Source of the DNA: Hyphomicrobium sp. | GTDB taxonomy: Bacteria > Pseudomonadota > Alphaproteobacteria > Rhizobiales > Hyphomicrobiaceae | DNA: 64,000 nucleotides | NCBI GenBank assembly: GCA_022844105.1 | Contig: JALHMJ010000002.1 | Span: 233,836 to 297,835 of the forward strand | Direction of reading: 5' to 3' | Shown here: in pieces, positions 18,201 to 27,597 of the stretch | Layout: every line of letters begins with the position of its first letter | How positions within the stretch are numbered: the first letter of the stretch is position 1 | The notes under the pieces: model-generated | The model's database searches: none | What the model was told of the DNA's origin: nothing | What the model saw: the letters and a program-made list of their open reading frames with translations, nothing else | Program-made: the position numbers and the translations under genes

Positions 18201-19190
18201 ATGCGCCACACCCTGACCCCGGCTGAATACCAGGAGCGCATCCTCGCCGGGGATCGCACGGCGCTCGCCCGCGCCATCACACTCGTGGAAAGTACAAAGC
18301 TCGCACACAATGGCGAAGCGCAAGACTTGCTGCAGCGACTGTTGCCCTACTCCGGCAAGGCCATTCGCCTCGGGATCACAGGGGTGCCCGGTGTCGGCAA
18401 ATCGACAACGATCGATCAGTTGGGCACCAACCTCGTCGCCGCCGGCCACAAGGTCGCCGTGCTCGCCGTCGACCCAACGTCAAAGCGCACCGGCGGCTCG
18501 ATCCTTGGCGACAAGACCCGCATGGCACAGCTCGCCCCGTTGCAGAATGCCTTCATCCGGCCCTCGCCGACGTCTGGAACGCTTGGCGGCGTCACCCGCA
18601 AGACGCGCGAAACCATGGTGCTCCTTGAAGCGGCCGGCTTTGATGTCGTCATTGTCGAAACGGTCGGCGTCGGTCAGTCCGAGGTCGCCGTCGCCGATAT
18701 GGTCGATTTCTTCCTCGTGCTTCTGCTCGCCGGCGGCGGCGACGATTTGCAGGGCATCAAGAAAGGGATCATCGAGCTGGCCGACATGATCGCCATCAAC
18801 AAGGCCGACGGTGACAACATCACGCGCGCCAAGCGGGCCGCCAACGAGTACCAGAATGCAATTGCAATCTTCACGCCCAAGTCGGCCGCCTGGCTGCCGC
18901 CTGTCGTCACCATTTCCGGCCGCACCAACCTGGGCCTCGACGAATTGTGGGCCAAGATCACCGAACATCGCCATCTGATGCACGACAATGGCACCTTCGC
19001 CGAACGTCGCAAGCGTCAGGCCGTCGAATGGATGCGCGACCTTTTGAGCGATCGCCTCCTGCAAGCCGTCAAGGCCAACCCCGCCGTTGCCGCGCGTCTG
19101 CCGGCAATCGAAACCGATGTCCGCGATGGCCGCCTCTTCCCCACGCGCGCCGTCGACGAGATTGTCGAACTGATGGGACTAAAAGTCTGA
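18201..19190 (+). CDS. meaB: Methylmalonyl-CoA mutase-associated GTPase MeaB
   Basis: A 329-residue G3E-type P-loop GTPase that gates loading and protection of adenosylcobalamin in methylmalonyl-CoA mutase. It has the Walker A GVPGVGKST (61-69), VDPTSKRTGGSILGDKTRM, ETVGVGQSEVAVADMVDFF and the base-specificity motif NKADGDN. The mutase itself is not in the window. The gene stands alone, but a B12 uptake operon lies 6 kb downstream on the other strand, which fits a B12-dependent propionate or ethylmalonyl pathway. Confidence 0.93.
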   Translation: MRHTLTPAEYQERILAGDRTALARAITLVESTKLAHNGEAQDLLQRLLPYSGKAIRLGITGVPGVGKSTTIDQLGTNLVAAGHKVAVLAVDPTSKRTGGSILGDKTRMAQLAPLQNAFIRPSPTSGTLGGVTRKTRETMVLLEAAGFDVVIVETVGVGQSEVAVADMVDFFLVLLLAGGGDDLQGIKKGIIELADMIAINKADGDNITRAKRAANEYQNAIAIFTPKSAAWLPPVVTISGRTNLGLDELWAKITEHRHLMHDNGTFAERRKRQAVEWMRDLLSDRLLQAVKANPAVAARLPAIETDVRDGRLFPTRAVDEIVELMGLKV

Positions 19191-19211
19191 AGCGCATCAA
19201 GCTCGAAGTCA

Positions 19212-19550
19212 TCAGAATCCGCGGCGGCCCGTCGGGTTGGCCGTCAGACAGTTTTCCTGCACCCGGATATCGCGGCCGACGTAAATGCAAATATTGCGTT
19301 TGGAGTTGGGATTGTCGCGGATCTCTGCAAACGACACTTTGAACCCATACTCTCGCGCTACCGCCGCCAACAGCTTGTCCTGACAGTAGGGCGTTATGAG
19401 GTAGCTGCCGCTGACCAGTTGCGCACCATTGCGGCATACGATAGCCGCCGACGCCACGGTCGGGCCGAAAGTCGTACCGGTTATCGCAACGACAGCAGCC
19501 AGCATTGCGGCTGTAAAAGGCGAACGGGTCACAGCTTTCTCCATCATCAT
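19212..19550 (-). CDS. Small exported hypothetical protein
   Basis: 112 residues with a signal peptide (hydrophobic 15-34, ending VASAAIVC). The mature part has four cysteines (IVCRNG, PYCQD, NICIYVG, ENCLT), which suggests two disulfides in a small periplasmic domain. I do not recognise the family. It lies between the 3' end of meaB and the divergent CorA-like gene. Confidence 0.6.
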   Translation of the reverse strand: MMMEKAVTRSPFTAAMLAAVVAITGTTFGPTVASAAIVCRNGAQLVSGSYLITPYCQDKLLAAVAREYGFKVSFAEIRDNPNSKRNICIYVGRDIRVQENCLTANPTGRRGF

Positions 19551-19661
19551 AAAAGCACAGCGTCTGCGCCTGCTCGAACATACGCAGCATTATAGGACGT
19601 GCGCAATTGACACCGCATGACCTTTTTGTCATTCGCGGTGCTGAGTTTTAGGAGCCAGCTT

Positions 19662-20633
19662 ATGATCAACATCTACAATTGCCGGAACGGCGCCTTGGTC
19701 CGCCAGCCCGACGGCGGCACGCTCGCGCCCGAAACGGTCTGGATCGATCTCGTCAACCCGTCGCCGGACGACGAAGCCATGATCGAGCGCGCCATCGGCC
19801 TCGACGTCCCCACCCGTGACGAAGTCCGCGAAATTGAAGCCTCAAGCCGCTTCTATGAGGAAGACGGCGCCACCTTCATGACGACGTCGATCATCTACTT
19901 CCCCGACAAAATCACGCCCGCATCGTCGAGCGTAACGTTCATTCTCAAGGACAACCTTCTCATCACGGTGCGCTACGTCGAACCGAAGGCATTTCCTTTG
20001 TTCGTCACGCGCGCGGAAAAGGGCGGCCTCGTATGCACTTCGGGCGGCGCCATCATGATGGGTCTCATTGAAACGATCGTGCAGCGCACCGCCGACGTCA
20101 TCGAACGCATCCAGGACGATGTTGACAAGCTGACCCAGAGCCTCTTCAACCTCAACACAGGTCGCCGCGACAGCTCGCGCCGTTTGGATGTCATTTTGAA
20201 GAACACCGGCAAGGAAGGCGACCTTGTTTCGCGCGTACTGGAAAGCTCGACCTCACTCGACCGGACCATGCACTTTTTCCGCGACAGCGGGCGCGAGCGG
20301 GGTTTCGATCCGCGCATCCTTGAACGCATCGACGTCGCTCAGCGCGACATACACTCGCTCATGGAACACACACGTTTTCTGACAACCCGCATCGGCTTCC
20401 TGCTTGAGGCGACCCTCGGCATGATCTCCACCGAGCAGAACCAGATCATAAAGCTCTTCTCGGTCATGGCGGTCATGCTGATGCCGCCGACACTCGTTGC
20501 ATCGATCTACGGCATGAACTTCAAATTCATGCCGGAACTCGAATGGGAGTATGGCTACCCTCTGGCCATCGGCGCCATGGTCCTCGCCGCCGTCATACCC
20601 TACGTCTACTTTCGCCGGAAAGGCTGGCTCTAA
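19662..20633 (+). CDS. CorA-like divalent metal ion transporter
   Basis: A 323-residue CorA-family magnesium/cobalt channel protein. It has a large cytoplasmic N-terminal domain, a long helix region (IETIVQRTADVIERIQDDVDKL) and two C-terminal membrane segments around the signature YGMNF (GMN at 284-286), which forms the ion selectivity loop; the loop after it is FKFMPELEWEYG. The ATG at 19662 has the ribosome site AGGAGCC; an upstream start at 19617 adds residues of no family similarity. Its 3' end nearly meets the chromate transporter gene on the other strand. Confidence 0.92.
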   Translation: MINIYNCRNGALVRQPDGGTLAPETVWIDLVNPSPDDEAMIERAIGLDVPTRDEVREIEASSRFYEEDGATFMTTSIIYFPDKITPASSSVTFILKDNLLITVRYVEPKAFPLFVTRAEKGGLVCTSGGAIMMGLIETIVQRTADVIERIQDDVDKLTQSLFNLNTGRRDSSRRLDVILKNTGKEGDLVSRVLESSTSLDRTMHFFRDSGRERGFDPRILERIDVAQRDIHSLMEHTRFLTTRIGFLLEATLGMISTEQNQIIKLFSVMAVMLMPPTLVASIYGMNFKFMPELEWEYGYPLAIGAMVLAAVIPYVYFRRKGWL

Positions 20634-20637
20634 CCCG

Positions 20638-21939
20638 TCAAATGACGCCCAGCGCATGGAGGGTAAGCGCTGTTCCGCCCGTGATCGCAAGCGTCGTCGC
20701 AACCCCGCGGTGAAGGGCGAACAGCAGCACGGCGGCCAGCAGTGCAAGGCCCGCCGCATCCCATCGGATGGTCGTCCATTGCGGCCACTCGAAACGCAAC
20801 GGCCCCGCTTGGACGCCGTCGAGCGTAGCGAACAGAACGTGTAATGCAAACCACACGGTCAGGTTCAAGATCACACCGACCACCGCCGACGTAATGGCCG
20901 CCAATGCCGAGCGCAGTGCCGGGATGGCATTGATCCGCTCGATGTAGGGCGCACCGGCAAAGATCCAGAGGAAGCACGGGACAAACGTCGCCCACAGCGT
21001 CACCATCGCGCCGAGCACGCCCATGACGATGGCATTGCCGCCGCCATGCCGAAACGCCGCCAGCGTGCCCACAAACTCCGTGACGAGGATCAGCGGACCG
21101 GGCGTTGTTTCGGCCAGCCCGAGCGCATCCAGCATTTCGCCCGGCGTCAGCCAGCGATAGGTCTGCACCACTTCCTGCGCTAGATATGCAAGCACCGCAT
21201 ACGCGCCGCCGAAGGTAACCAGGGCGAGCTTGGAGAAGAGCCAGGCAAGCTGGGTCAGAACGTGCGCCTCGCCAAACATGGCGGCAACCGCCAGCAGCGG
21301 CAGAACCCAAATCGCCGTCCACACCACGATGGTGCGCAAAGTCTCGCCGGGCGTGACCCGCGCATCCGTAGACGCTGGCAGCACGGGAGCGCCTCGACCG
21401 CGCAGATAGCCGATCACACCGGCGATGATCACGATCAACGGGAACGGAACGGCGAAGAAGAAGATCGCGATGAAGGCCCCAAGGGCGATGGCCCAGTCCG
21501 CCGGCTGGTGCAGCGCTTTCTTGGCAACCCTGAGCAGCGCCTCGACGACAATGGCCAGCACCGCCGCCTTGATGCCAAGAAACAGCGCCCCTGCGATCGG
21601 CACCGAACCGAAGTGTGCGTACCCAAGCGCCAGCGCCAGCATCAAAACCGCGCCCGGCAACACAAAAAGCAGGCCGGCGATCAGCCCGCCCGTCACCCCG
21701 TGCAACCGCCAGCCCACATACGTTGCCAGCTGCATGGCTTCCGGTCCGGGCAACAGCATGCAGAAATTGAGACCGCTCAGAAACCGGCGATCATCGATCC
21801 ACCGCTTCTCCTCCACCAGCACCTTATGCATCAGTGCGATCTGCCCCGCCGGCCCGCCGAACGACAGCACGCCGATGCGGGCCCACGTGCGCGTTGCCTC
21901 CCTGATCGTCGGTGGCATGACGGTGGCGTCGTCGGTCAC
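20638..21939 (-). CDS. chrA: Chromate transporter, two-domain type
   Basis: A 433-residue membrane protein of the CHR family in the long form with two homologous halves. The half-signatures are VLSFGGPAGQIALM (residues about 24-37) and LVTFGGAYAVLAYLAQEVV (near 240-258), each followed by PGP motifs (LLPGPEAMQLAT and TTPGPLILVTEFVG). CHR proteins export chromate or exchange it for sulfate. No regulator of the ChrB type is adjacent. Confidence 0.9.
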   Translation of the reverse strand: MTDDATVMPPTIREATRTWARIGVLSFGGPAGQIALMHKVLVEEKRWIDDRRFLSGLNFCMLLPGPEAMQLATYVGWRLHGVTGGLIAGLLFVLPGAVLMLALALGYAHFGSVPIAGALFLGIKAAVLAIVVEALLRVAKKALHQPADWAIALGAFIAIFFFAVPFPLIVIIAGVIGYLRGRGAPVLPASTDARVTPGETLRTIVVWTAIWVLPLLAVAAMFGEAHVLTQLAWLFSKLALVTFGGAYAVLAYLAQEVVQTYRWLTPGEMLDALGLAETTPGPLILVTEFVGTLAAFRHGGGNAIVMGVLGAMVTLWATFVPCFLWIFAGAPYIERINAIPALRSALAAITSAVVGVILNLTVWFALHVLFATLDGVQAGPLRFEWPQWTTIRWDAAGLALLAAVLLFALHRGVATTLAITGGTALTLHALGVI

Positions 21940-22493
21940 GTGTGCTTTCTCCAGCGCCGGGCAGCCGTAAACCGCGTCAGTAACAGATGAACGCCGGCCG
22001 CACTTGGCGAACTTTTATGCCGCTTCCGCATACCGCCGGCCCTTCAATCACGATACCGCGCCGCACAAAAGTCGCGAATTCGCCGGTATTTCAGACCCTT
22101 CAGCATTATGCTTAACATAAAAAATCTGCGACGTGCGGTCGCGTGCCCGATCCGTCACACCGCTGAAATACATAAATTTTTTGCCAATGCTCCTCATTTT
22201 ATTGAATGACGTTCATTTCACTGGGTTGACCCCCTTGATTTGCGATGGTTGCTTCCGGCCATCGGAGGGGATCGACGTCAGTTGCACCCCAAACATAAAC
22301 GACGAATGAGGACGTTCCGGGTCCAGGCTCAGGTTCAGCTTGAGCTGCCGCGAGGAACTGAGGCCGTTCGGCCGAACCGGTGACCCGAAGGGCACCGGTC
22401 GGGCGATCGGCACGGCGGGCCTGAGTGGCCGCCTGATCCCCGCAAAAGGCAGCCGAACCGGCCAGCGTCGCACGATGAGATGGAGAGTTAGAG
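21940..22493. other. Long intergenic region upstream of rlpA
   Basis: No gene is supported in these 554 bases. The left half is AT-richer than its surroundings (AAATTTTTT near 22170) and could hold divergent promoters for chrA and rlpA. The right half is GC-rich and can fold: ACCGGTG (22376-22382) pairs with CACCGGT (22393-22399), with CCC-GAA-GGG inside. A long structured rlpA leader is possible. Confidence 0.4.
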
Positions 22494-23015
22494 ATGCGCA
22501 TTATGTTTGCTGCCGTGATGGCGATGGTCGCTGTCGGTTTTGCCGATGCTCGCACGGCCAGCGCCGCCTACGAGTGCCAAGGTCCCGCCGCCGCGTGCGT
22601 CAAGGCCCACAAGCACAACGCTAACAAGAACCGCGCCTACAGCCAGAAGGCTTCGCAAAAGAAGGTTGCCTACAAAGCTTCGAAGAAGACCTACGGCTAC
22701 AAAGCGTCCAAGAAATCCTACTCGGTCGCATCCGGCGGTGGCTACAGCGGCATGGCCTCGTACTACTGGCAGCCCCAGCGCGTCGCATCGGGCGGCTGGT
22801 TTAACCCGAACGCTATGACGGCGGCCCACAAGACGCTGCCGTTCGGCACCAAGGTGCGCGTCACCAACCGCAACAACGGCCGCTCGGTCGTGGTCACGAT
22901 CAACGACCGTGGTCCCTACATCAAGGGCCGCGTCATCGATCTGTCGCGTGCTGCCGCCCAGCAGGTCGGAATGACCGGTTCGGGCGTGGCTCCCGTGTCC
23001 GTTTCCGTCCTCTAA
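22494..23015 (+). CDS. RlpA-family septal lytic transglycosylase
   Basis: A 173-residue exported protein with a signal peptide (1-24). A Lys/Tyr/Ala-rich linker repeats YKASKK three times (58-76), and an RlpA double-psi beta-barrel domain follows (about 84-173): [47 protein letters not shown] and [21 protein letters not shown]. The Asp and His positions used by RlpA/EXPB barrels are present. RlpA cleaves naked glycan strands at the septum. GAGATGGAGAG lies before ATG 22494. A second paralogue follows. Confidence 0.9.
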   Translation: MRIMFAAVMAMVAVGFADARTASAAYECQGPAAACVKAHKHNANKNRAYSQKASQKKVAYKASKKTYGYKASKKSYSVASGGGYSGMASYYWQPQRVASGGWFNPNAMTAAHKTLPFGTKVRVTNRNNGRSVVVTINDRGPYIKGRVIDLSRAAAQQVGMTGSGVAPVSVSVL

Positions 23016-23059
23016 TACAGCCGACGTCTTGAGGGTTGAGCCCTCGATCATGAGCACCG

Positions 23060-23101
23060 GGGCGGTAGGAAGCAAAAAGCTTTCACCGCCCTTTCTCTTT
23101 T
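23060..23101 (+). terminator. Rho-independent terminator after the first rlpA
   Basis: GGGCGGT (23060-23066) pairs with ACCGCCC (23085-23091); inside it AAGCAAAAAGCTTT can extend the stem. The run TTTCTCTTTT follows. Confidence 0.8.
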
Positions 23102-23212
23102 GCCCATCAGCGCCCCGCTGCCGCCTTCGGGCCGCCTGCGAATCACGCTAGCGGAACAAATCCGCAGCTCGCTCCGTTGTCATTTGGACTGCATCTTTGC
23201 CATTGGACACCC

Positions 23213-23695
23213 ATGCCCACCCATTACCGCACGATAATTGCCCTGCTCGCCCTGACCGTCGGCCCCCTCGCGGCACACGCTAACCCGGTCGAGACGCAGT
23301 GGGTCACGCACGTTCAAATTGGCCCATCGGCTCCAAAGTCGGCACCAGTCAAGAAGCCCCTCACCACGGGGTCCATCAGCGCCAAGGCGCCCAAAACGCA
23401 CGGCATGGACGGCATTGCGTCGTACTACTGGCAGGGCCAGAAAACCGCGTCCGGCGAAGTCTTCGACAAGCGCGCCATGACCGCCGCCCATCCGACTCTG
23501 CCGTTCGGCACGCTGGTCTCTGTCACCAACTTGCGCAACGGCCGCCAGACCGTGGTGCGCATCAACGATCGCGGCCCATTCAAACCAGGCCGGGTCATCG
23601 ACGTTTCCGAAGCCGCCGCCGAGATCCTCGACATGCAATCCCGCGGCCTCGCCCCCGTCAAACTTCAGGTCGTCTCCGCTGCCGGCGACCGTTGA
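23213..23695 (+). CDS. Second RlpA-family protein
   Basis: 160 residues from ATG 23213: signal peptide (1-24, ending AHANP), a short Lys/Pro linker, and an RlpA barrel (GIASYYWQGQKTASGEVFDKRAMTAAH, LPFGTLVSVTNLRNGRQTVV, INDRGPFKPGRVIDVSEAAAE). It is clearly paralogous to the gene 200 bases upstream but with a different linker, which suggests an old duplication. An alternative TTG start at 23177 adds residues before the signal peptide and was not chosen. Confidence 0.88.
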   Translation: MPTHYRTIIALLALTVGPLAAHANPVETQWVTHVQIGPSAPKSAPVKKPLTTGSISAKAPKTHGMDGIASYYWQGQKTASGEVFDKRAMTAAHPTLPFGTLVSVTNLRNGRQTVVRINDRGPFKPGRVIDVSEAAAEILDMQSRGLAPVKLQVVSAAGDR

Positions 23696-23797
23696 CCGTT
23701 CTCGGAAATTGTTGATCCCGACCAATTGCCTGAACACCTGCAACCGGCGATAACAACCCGCAACTGGTTATCGTTATTTGCGGGAACGGCACCCACG

Positions 23798-24583
23798 ATG
23801 GCTTCCGACAAAATCGTCCCGGCCCGCGCCGAGCGCAGTGCCGCTGTACAGATGCTGCGCACGGCGCTGATCGAAAAAAAGATGACGCAGGCCGAATTGG
23901 CCGATGCCGCCGAGTGCCATGAAAAGACGATCCAGAACTTGCTGGGTGGCCGCCCGGTTCGCGATCAGACCTTGTTCGATGTCTGCATGGTCCTGGGCCT
24001 CGACTATCAGCGCCTGAAGGAACTCTGGTCCGGCGCGATGACGACCGCACAGCCAATGGACCTGAAAGGCGAAGGCGGCGTCGTAGCTCCCGTCTACATG
24101 GGCGCCTACACGCGCGCCGGCGTCGATCATTATATCGGCAGCTATCTCACCCTGCGCCCCGCATTCGCGGTGCCCAACGCCATCGTCGCCTATCGAACCG
24201 ACATCGTCTGGGACCCGGAATGGCCATCGCTCATCTTCGAGGAGCGTGACCGCCCCGATCAGCCTTACTCGCATCGCGGCCGGCTCTACATACCGTCCTC
24301 ATCAATGTTCATTCACCTCGTCTCGCTGACCAAGGGCGCCATGCGCATGGTCGTGGTCTCGCAATTGGATCAAGGCGGTGAGATGCGCGGCCTCATTACG
24401 ACACTCAACAAGCAGGGTCGCTTCTTCGTGCCAGTCTCCGCACCGATCGCTTATTTGAAAAGATCAGAATTCAAAGGCGCGGCCCTCGGCGAAGTCCCCG
24501 CAGGACACCCAACCTATAAGGACTACAAACGCATCCTCGACGAGACGATGAGCGAAGGCTATGCCCGGCTCGCGGCGCCGTAA
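23798..24583 (+). CDS. XRE-type HTH regulator with unidentified C-terminal domain
   Basis: About 261 residues from ATG 23798. A helix-turn-helix of the Cro/C1 type covers about 15-75 (LIEKKMTQAELADAAECHEKTIQNLLGGRPV). The C-terminal 170 residues (from GVVAPVYMGAYTRAGVDHYIGSYLTLRPAF) are alpha/beta in look and carry no motif I can name; they may sense a ligand. A start at 23726 is possible but would add residues overlapping the presumed promoter. It converges with the patatin gene. Confidence 0.75.
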   Translation: MASDKIVPARAERSAAVQMLRTALIEKKMTQAELADAAECHEKTIQNLLGGRPVRDQTLFDVCMVLGLDYQRLKELWSGAMTTAQPMDLKGEGGVVAPVYMGAYTRAGVDHYIGSYLTLRPAFAVPNAIVAYRTDIVWDPEWPSLIFEERDRPDQPYSHRGRLYIPSSSMFIHLVSLTKGAMRMVVVSQLDQGGEMRGLITTLNKQGRFFVPVSAPIAYLKRSEFKGAALGEVPAGHPTYKDYKRILDETMSEGYARLAAP

Positions 24584-24586
24584 GGG

Positions 24587-25759
24587 TCACACGCCGCCAC
24601 GCGCCACACGCGATGCATCATCGGCAGGCTGTGCCGCCCGAGGCGGTACCTTGGGCAAATCCAATGCCCCCGTCATCGTGCTCGTGTCCGGCGATGCGGG
24701 CGCGCTATCCACCAGATCCTGCGGCTTCGGCCGCCCGGCACGCACGGCCTCGAAATGCGCCCGCAAATTGACGCTGCTCCGACGCCCAATGGAGCTGCGG
24801 TTGGCGGCAAGCCACTTCTCCGCTTCCGTGCGGCCCGCCGCGTGCAGATGGTTGAGCAGTTGGATATCGGGATGGATCTTTGACCTGTCGGACAGCAAAT
24901 TCGTATAGGGAGCCGCCTCGACGAGATGAAACCGGTGCTGCGCCAACGGCCGCAGCCTTGAAAAACGTGACCGCAGCGCGCCACGCATAGCCTCACGCGC
25001 CATCTCGATGATCTCGACGTCACGGATCAGCGGCGCATTGAACGTCAACCGGTTGACGTGCGCTTGAATTTCGCGCGCTCCCGTCGGCAGCCCTTCCTTC
25101 TTCAACGGCGACAGTTGCACGATCAGCGTATCGGCGACCGGACTTTCCATCGCCAGCGTGACGAGATCGGGATTGGCCGAAAACCCGCCGTCCCAGTACG
25201 CGACCCCGTCGATTTCCACCGCGTGATGCAGCGCCGGTAGACAGGCCGAAGCGAGCACCGCATCAACGGTGAGTTCCTCGCGCCGGAACAACCGTGCTTC
25301 GCCTGTCGCCACTTCCGTCGCCGCGATCAAAAGTTCAACCGGCGAGTTTTTCCGGATAGCCGCGAAATCAATCGTCTCGGTGAGCAACCGCCGCAGCGGG
25401 TCGAACCCGAGCGGATTGAATTCATACGGCGACCACAGCGAGACCAAATGAGCGAGCGGCGCCGAGCGCGACAGCGTGAACAAGACCGGATTGAGCCGCA
25501 GGAACTCCGGCATGCCGGCTTTTGCAACGGCTTCCCACACTTCGCGCAGCTTGGCCCGCGCACCCTCCGGTCCATTTTCGGCAAAACCCGCGGCCAATGC
25601 AGCGGCATTGATCGCTCCGGCGCTCGCCGCACTGATCCAGGCAATGTCGATGGTGCGGTCTTCAAGCAGCCGGTCGAGCACGCCCCACGTGAACGCGCCA
25701 TGCGTACCGCCGCCTTGCAGAGCAAGATTGAGTTTCAATCGGCGTCGGAATAGGCCCAC
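24587..25759 (-). CDS. Patatin-like phospholipase
   Basis: A 390-residue patatin-family lipid acyl hydrolase. Motifs: oxyanion loop LQGGGTHGAF (14-23), nucleophile elbow in ISAASAGAIN, where the usual first Gly of GxSxG is Ala, and the catalytic Asp in YWDGGFSANPDL (DGG). It would release fatty acids from phospholipids or stored lipid. The start is a GTG at 25759. A near-symmetric EcfG-type promoter lies 30 bases upstream, so stress induction is likely. The C-terminus is Pro/Ala-rich. It follows btuD on the same strand but probably has its own transcript. Confidence 0.88.
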   Translation of the reverse strand: MGLFRRRLKLNLALQGGGTHGAFTWGVLDRLLEDRTIDIAWISAASAGAINAAALAAGFAENGPEGARAKLREVWEAVAKAGMPEFLRLNPVLFTLSRSAPLAHLVSLWSPYEFNPLGFDPLRRLLTETIDFAAIRKNSPVELLIAATEVATGEARLFRREELTVDAVLASACLPALHHAVEIDGVAYWDGGFSANPDLVTLAMESPVADTLIVQLSPLKKEGLPTGAREIQAHVNRLTFNAPLIRDVEIIEMAREAMRGALRSRFSRLRPLAQHRFHLVEAAPYTNLLSDRSKIHPDIQLLNHLHAAGRTEAEKWLAANRSSIGRRSSVNLRAHFEAVRAGRPKPQDLVDSAPASPDTSTMTGALDLPKVPPRAAQPADDASRVARGGV

Positions 25760-25786
25760 GCGTCACATGCCCCGCTTCATGTTCAA

Positions 25787-25814
25787 GGAACGCAGATCTC
25801 ACAATCTACGTTCC
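25787..25814. promoter_or_regulatory. Symmetric EcfG-type promoter, both strands
   Basis: GGAACG and CGTTCC flank 16 bases. Read on the minus strand it is GGAAC-N17-CGTT (25814 to 25789) placed just before the patatin GTG. Read on the plus strand it is also GGAAC-N17-CGTT (25787-25812) and would drive transcription into btuD in antisense. Confidence 0.7.
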
Positions 25815-25840
25815 GAACCTGACGCAACACCCTGACCGTA

Positions 25841-26632
25841 TCATGGCCTGACCGATACGGGGATGACACAGGCCACCCCCGCAATCTCACCGACCTTCGC
25901 TGTGATCCCGTAGACACGGCCAATTTCGTGCTCGGTCAAAACGTCGCGCGTCAGACCCGATGCCGCAATGGCACCGCTCTTCATCAACACGGTGCGTGCA
26001 CAAAATCTGAGCGCGAGTGACAAGTCGTGCAGCGCAACGATCACTGTGCGACCTTCAGCTGCGATCCGCGTAAACGTTTCAAAGAGCTGCAAGGCATGCG
26101 CCGGATCCAGACCCGCCGTCGGCTCGTCGGCAATGAGCAAAGCGGCGTCCTGTGCCAGCGCCCGCGCCATCAGCACGCGCGCGCGCTCTCCACCGGACAA
26201 TTCACCGATCGGCCGTTCCGCAAGCGCGTCCGTGTCGGTTCGCTGCAGAGCGGCTGCGATCATTTCTCGATCGACGTCGCTTTCACCACGCAGCGGACCC
26301 GCGCCATGCGGTAGGCGCCCCAGCGCCACCACGGCCCGAGCCTTGAGCGGCCAATGCACCGTCCGCTCCTGTGGCAGGTAGGCGATGCTGCGGCCGAGCG
26401 CCCGCCGATCCATCCCGCGCAAATTCTGCCCACCCAGGGTGACGGTTCCCGCGTCCGGCGGCGTCAGTCCGGCCAGCACGCGCAACAGCGTCGATTTGCC
26501 GGCCCCGTTCGGTCCGGCCACCGCGATGAAATCGCCCGGCCGCACCGCGATCGACACGTTCCGCAGGATCTCGCGCCCGCCAAGTGTCACACCGATGTCT
26601 TCGCCGGTCAGGTCCCCCATCAACCCGGTCAT
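25841..26632 (-). CDS. btuD: Vitamin B12 ABC transporter ATPase
   Basis: A 263-residue ABC ATPase of the BtuD/HmuV/FecE group. Walker A GPNGAGKST (about 40-48), Q-loop YLPQERTVHW, signature LSGGERARVLMARAL, Walker B LLIADEPTAGLD and switch His in ALHDLSLA are intact. It energises import through the BtuC-like permease. Its start overlaps the permease stop by four bases. B12 specificity is inferred from the riboswitch and BtuB-like receptor of the operon, since the ATPase alone cannot tell B12 from iron chelates. Confidence 0.85.
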   Translation of the reverse strand: MTGLMGDLTGEDIGVTLGGREILRNVSIAVRPGDFIAVAGPNGAGKSTLLRVLAGLTPPDAGTVTLGGQNLRGMDRRALGRSIAYLPQERTVHWPLKARAVVALGRLPHGAGPLRGESDVDREMIAAALQRTDTDALAERPIGELSGGERARVLMARALAQDAALLIADEPTAGLDPAHALQLFETFTRIAAEGRTVIVALHDLSLALRFCARTVLMKSGAIAASGLTRDVLTEHEIGRVYGITAKVGEIAGVACVIPVSVRP

Positions 26633-27597
26633 GACGCCATCTCCGACCGGCCACGCAAAACGAGCCAGAGGAAGAACGGCGCGCCGATGAGCGCCGTCAG
26701 AACACCGAGCCGCAATTCACCCAGCGGCGAAATCGCTCTAAGCGCGACATCGGCAAACAGCACCAGCGCCGCACCGCCAAGAAAGCTCGGCAGCAGAAGC
26801 CGCCCCGGCTCTCCATTTGTGAACGGCCGCAACAGATGCGGCACCATGAGGCCCACGAACGAAATCGCGCCGCACACCGCCGTCGCCGCTCCGACCGCGA
26901 GAGCCGTTCCCGTCACCACCATGAGCCGCAACCGCCCTGGATCGACGCCAAGGTTCTGCGCCGCGTCTTCGCCAAGCGACAAAGCATCCAGATCGCGCGC
27001 GGTGAGTGCCAGTACGGCGCACCCAATCGCCATCAGCGGCGCGGCGAGCCACACCTGCGTCAAACTGCGATCGGTCAGCGACCCCATCAGCCAATAGAGC
27101 ATTTCCGAAGCTGCAAAGGGGTTGGGCGCCAAATTCAAGGCGAGCGAGGTCAACGCCCCGGCAAGGCTCGACACCGCGACACCGGCCAGGATAAGCGTCA
27201 CGGAACCCGTCCCACGTCCCGCCAGAATGGCAAGTGCGAGTGTGGCAAGTGCAGCGCCGGTCAATCCCGCGAGCGGCAGCGCCAGCGCAAACGTCTGGGC
27301 CATGCCGGAGTGAATGGCGATCACGGCGCCGAGTGCCGCACCGCCTGAAATTCCCATGATCCCCGGCTCCGCGAGCGGGTTTCTGAGATATCCCTGCAGG
27401 ACGGCGCCGGTGAGCCCGAGCGTGCCGCCGACCATGAAGCCGAGTAGCGCCCGTGGCAGCCGCACCTCAAGCAGAATGGTGTGTTGCGCTTCCGCCGATC
27501 CAGACAGCGTGAACCCACCGACACCGAATAGCAGCGACAAGCCGAAGGCGGCGACCGCCGCGCAGCCGAGCAGCGCGACGAGACGGTGTGAACTCAT
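26629..27597 (-). CDS. btuC: Vitamin B12 ABC transporter permease (FecCD family)
   Basis: A 322-residue polytopic membrane protein of the FecCD/BtuC family, about nine to ten helices. Family motifs are LPRALLGFMVGGTLGLTGAVLQGYLRNPLAEPGIMGISGGAALGAV, which carries the coupling loop, and the C-terminal FVGLMVPHLLRPF and LLPSFLGGAALVLFADVALR. It overlaps by four bases both btuF upstream and btuD downstream, a tight translationally coupled unit. Confidence 0.88.
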   Translation of the reverse strand: MSSHRLVALLGCAAVAAFGLSLLFGVGGFTLSGSAEAQHTILLEVRLPRALLGFMVGGTLGLTGAVLQGYLRNPLAEPGIMGISGGAALGAVIAIHSGMAQTFALALPLAGLTGAALATLALAILAGRGTGSVTLILAGVAVSSLAGALTSLALNLAPNPFAASEMLYWLMGSLTDRSLTQVWLAAPLMAIGCAVLALTARDLDALSLGEDAAQNLGVDPGRLRLMVVTGTALAVGAATAVCGAISFVGLMVPHLLRPFTNGEPGRLLLPSFLGGAALVLFADVALRAISPLGELRLGVLTALIGAPFFLWLVLRGRSEMAS

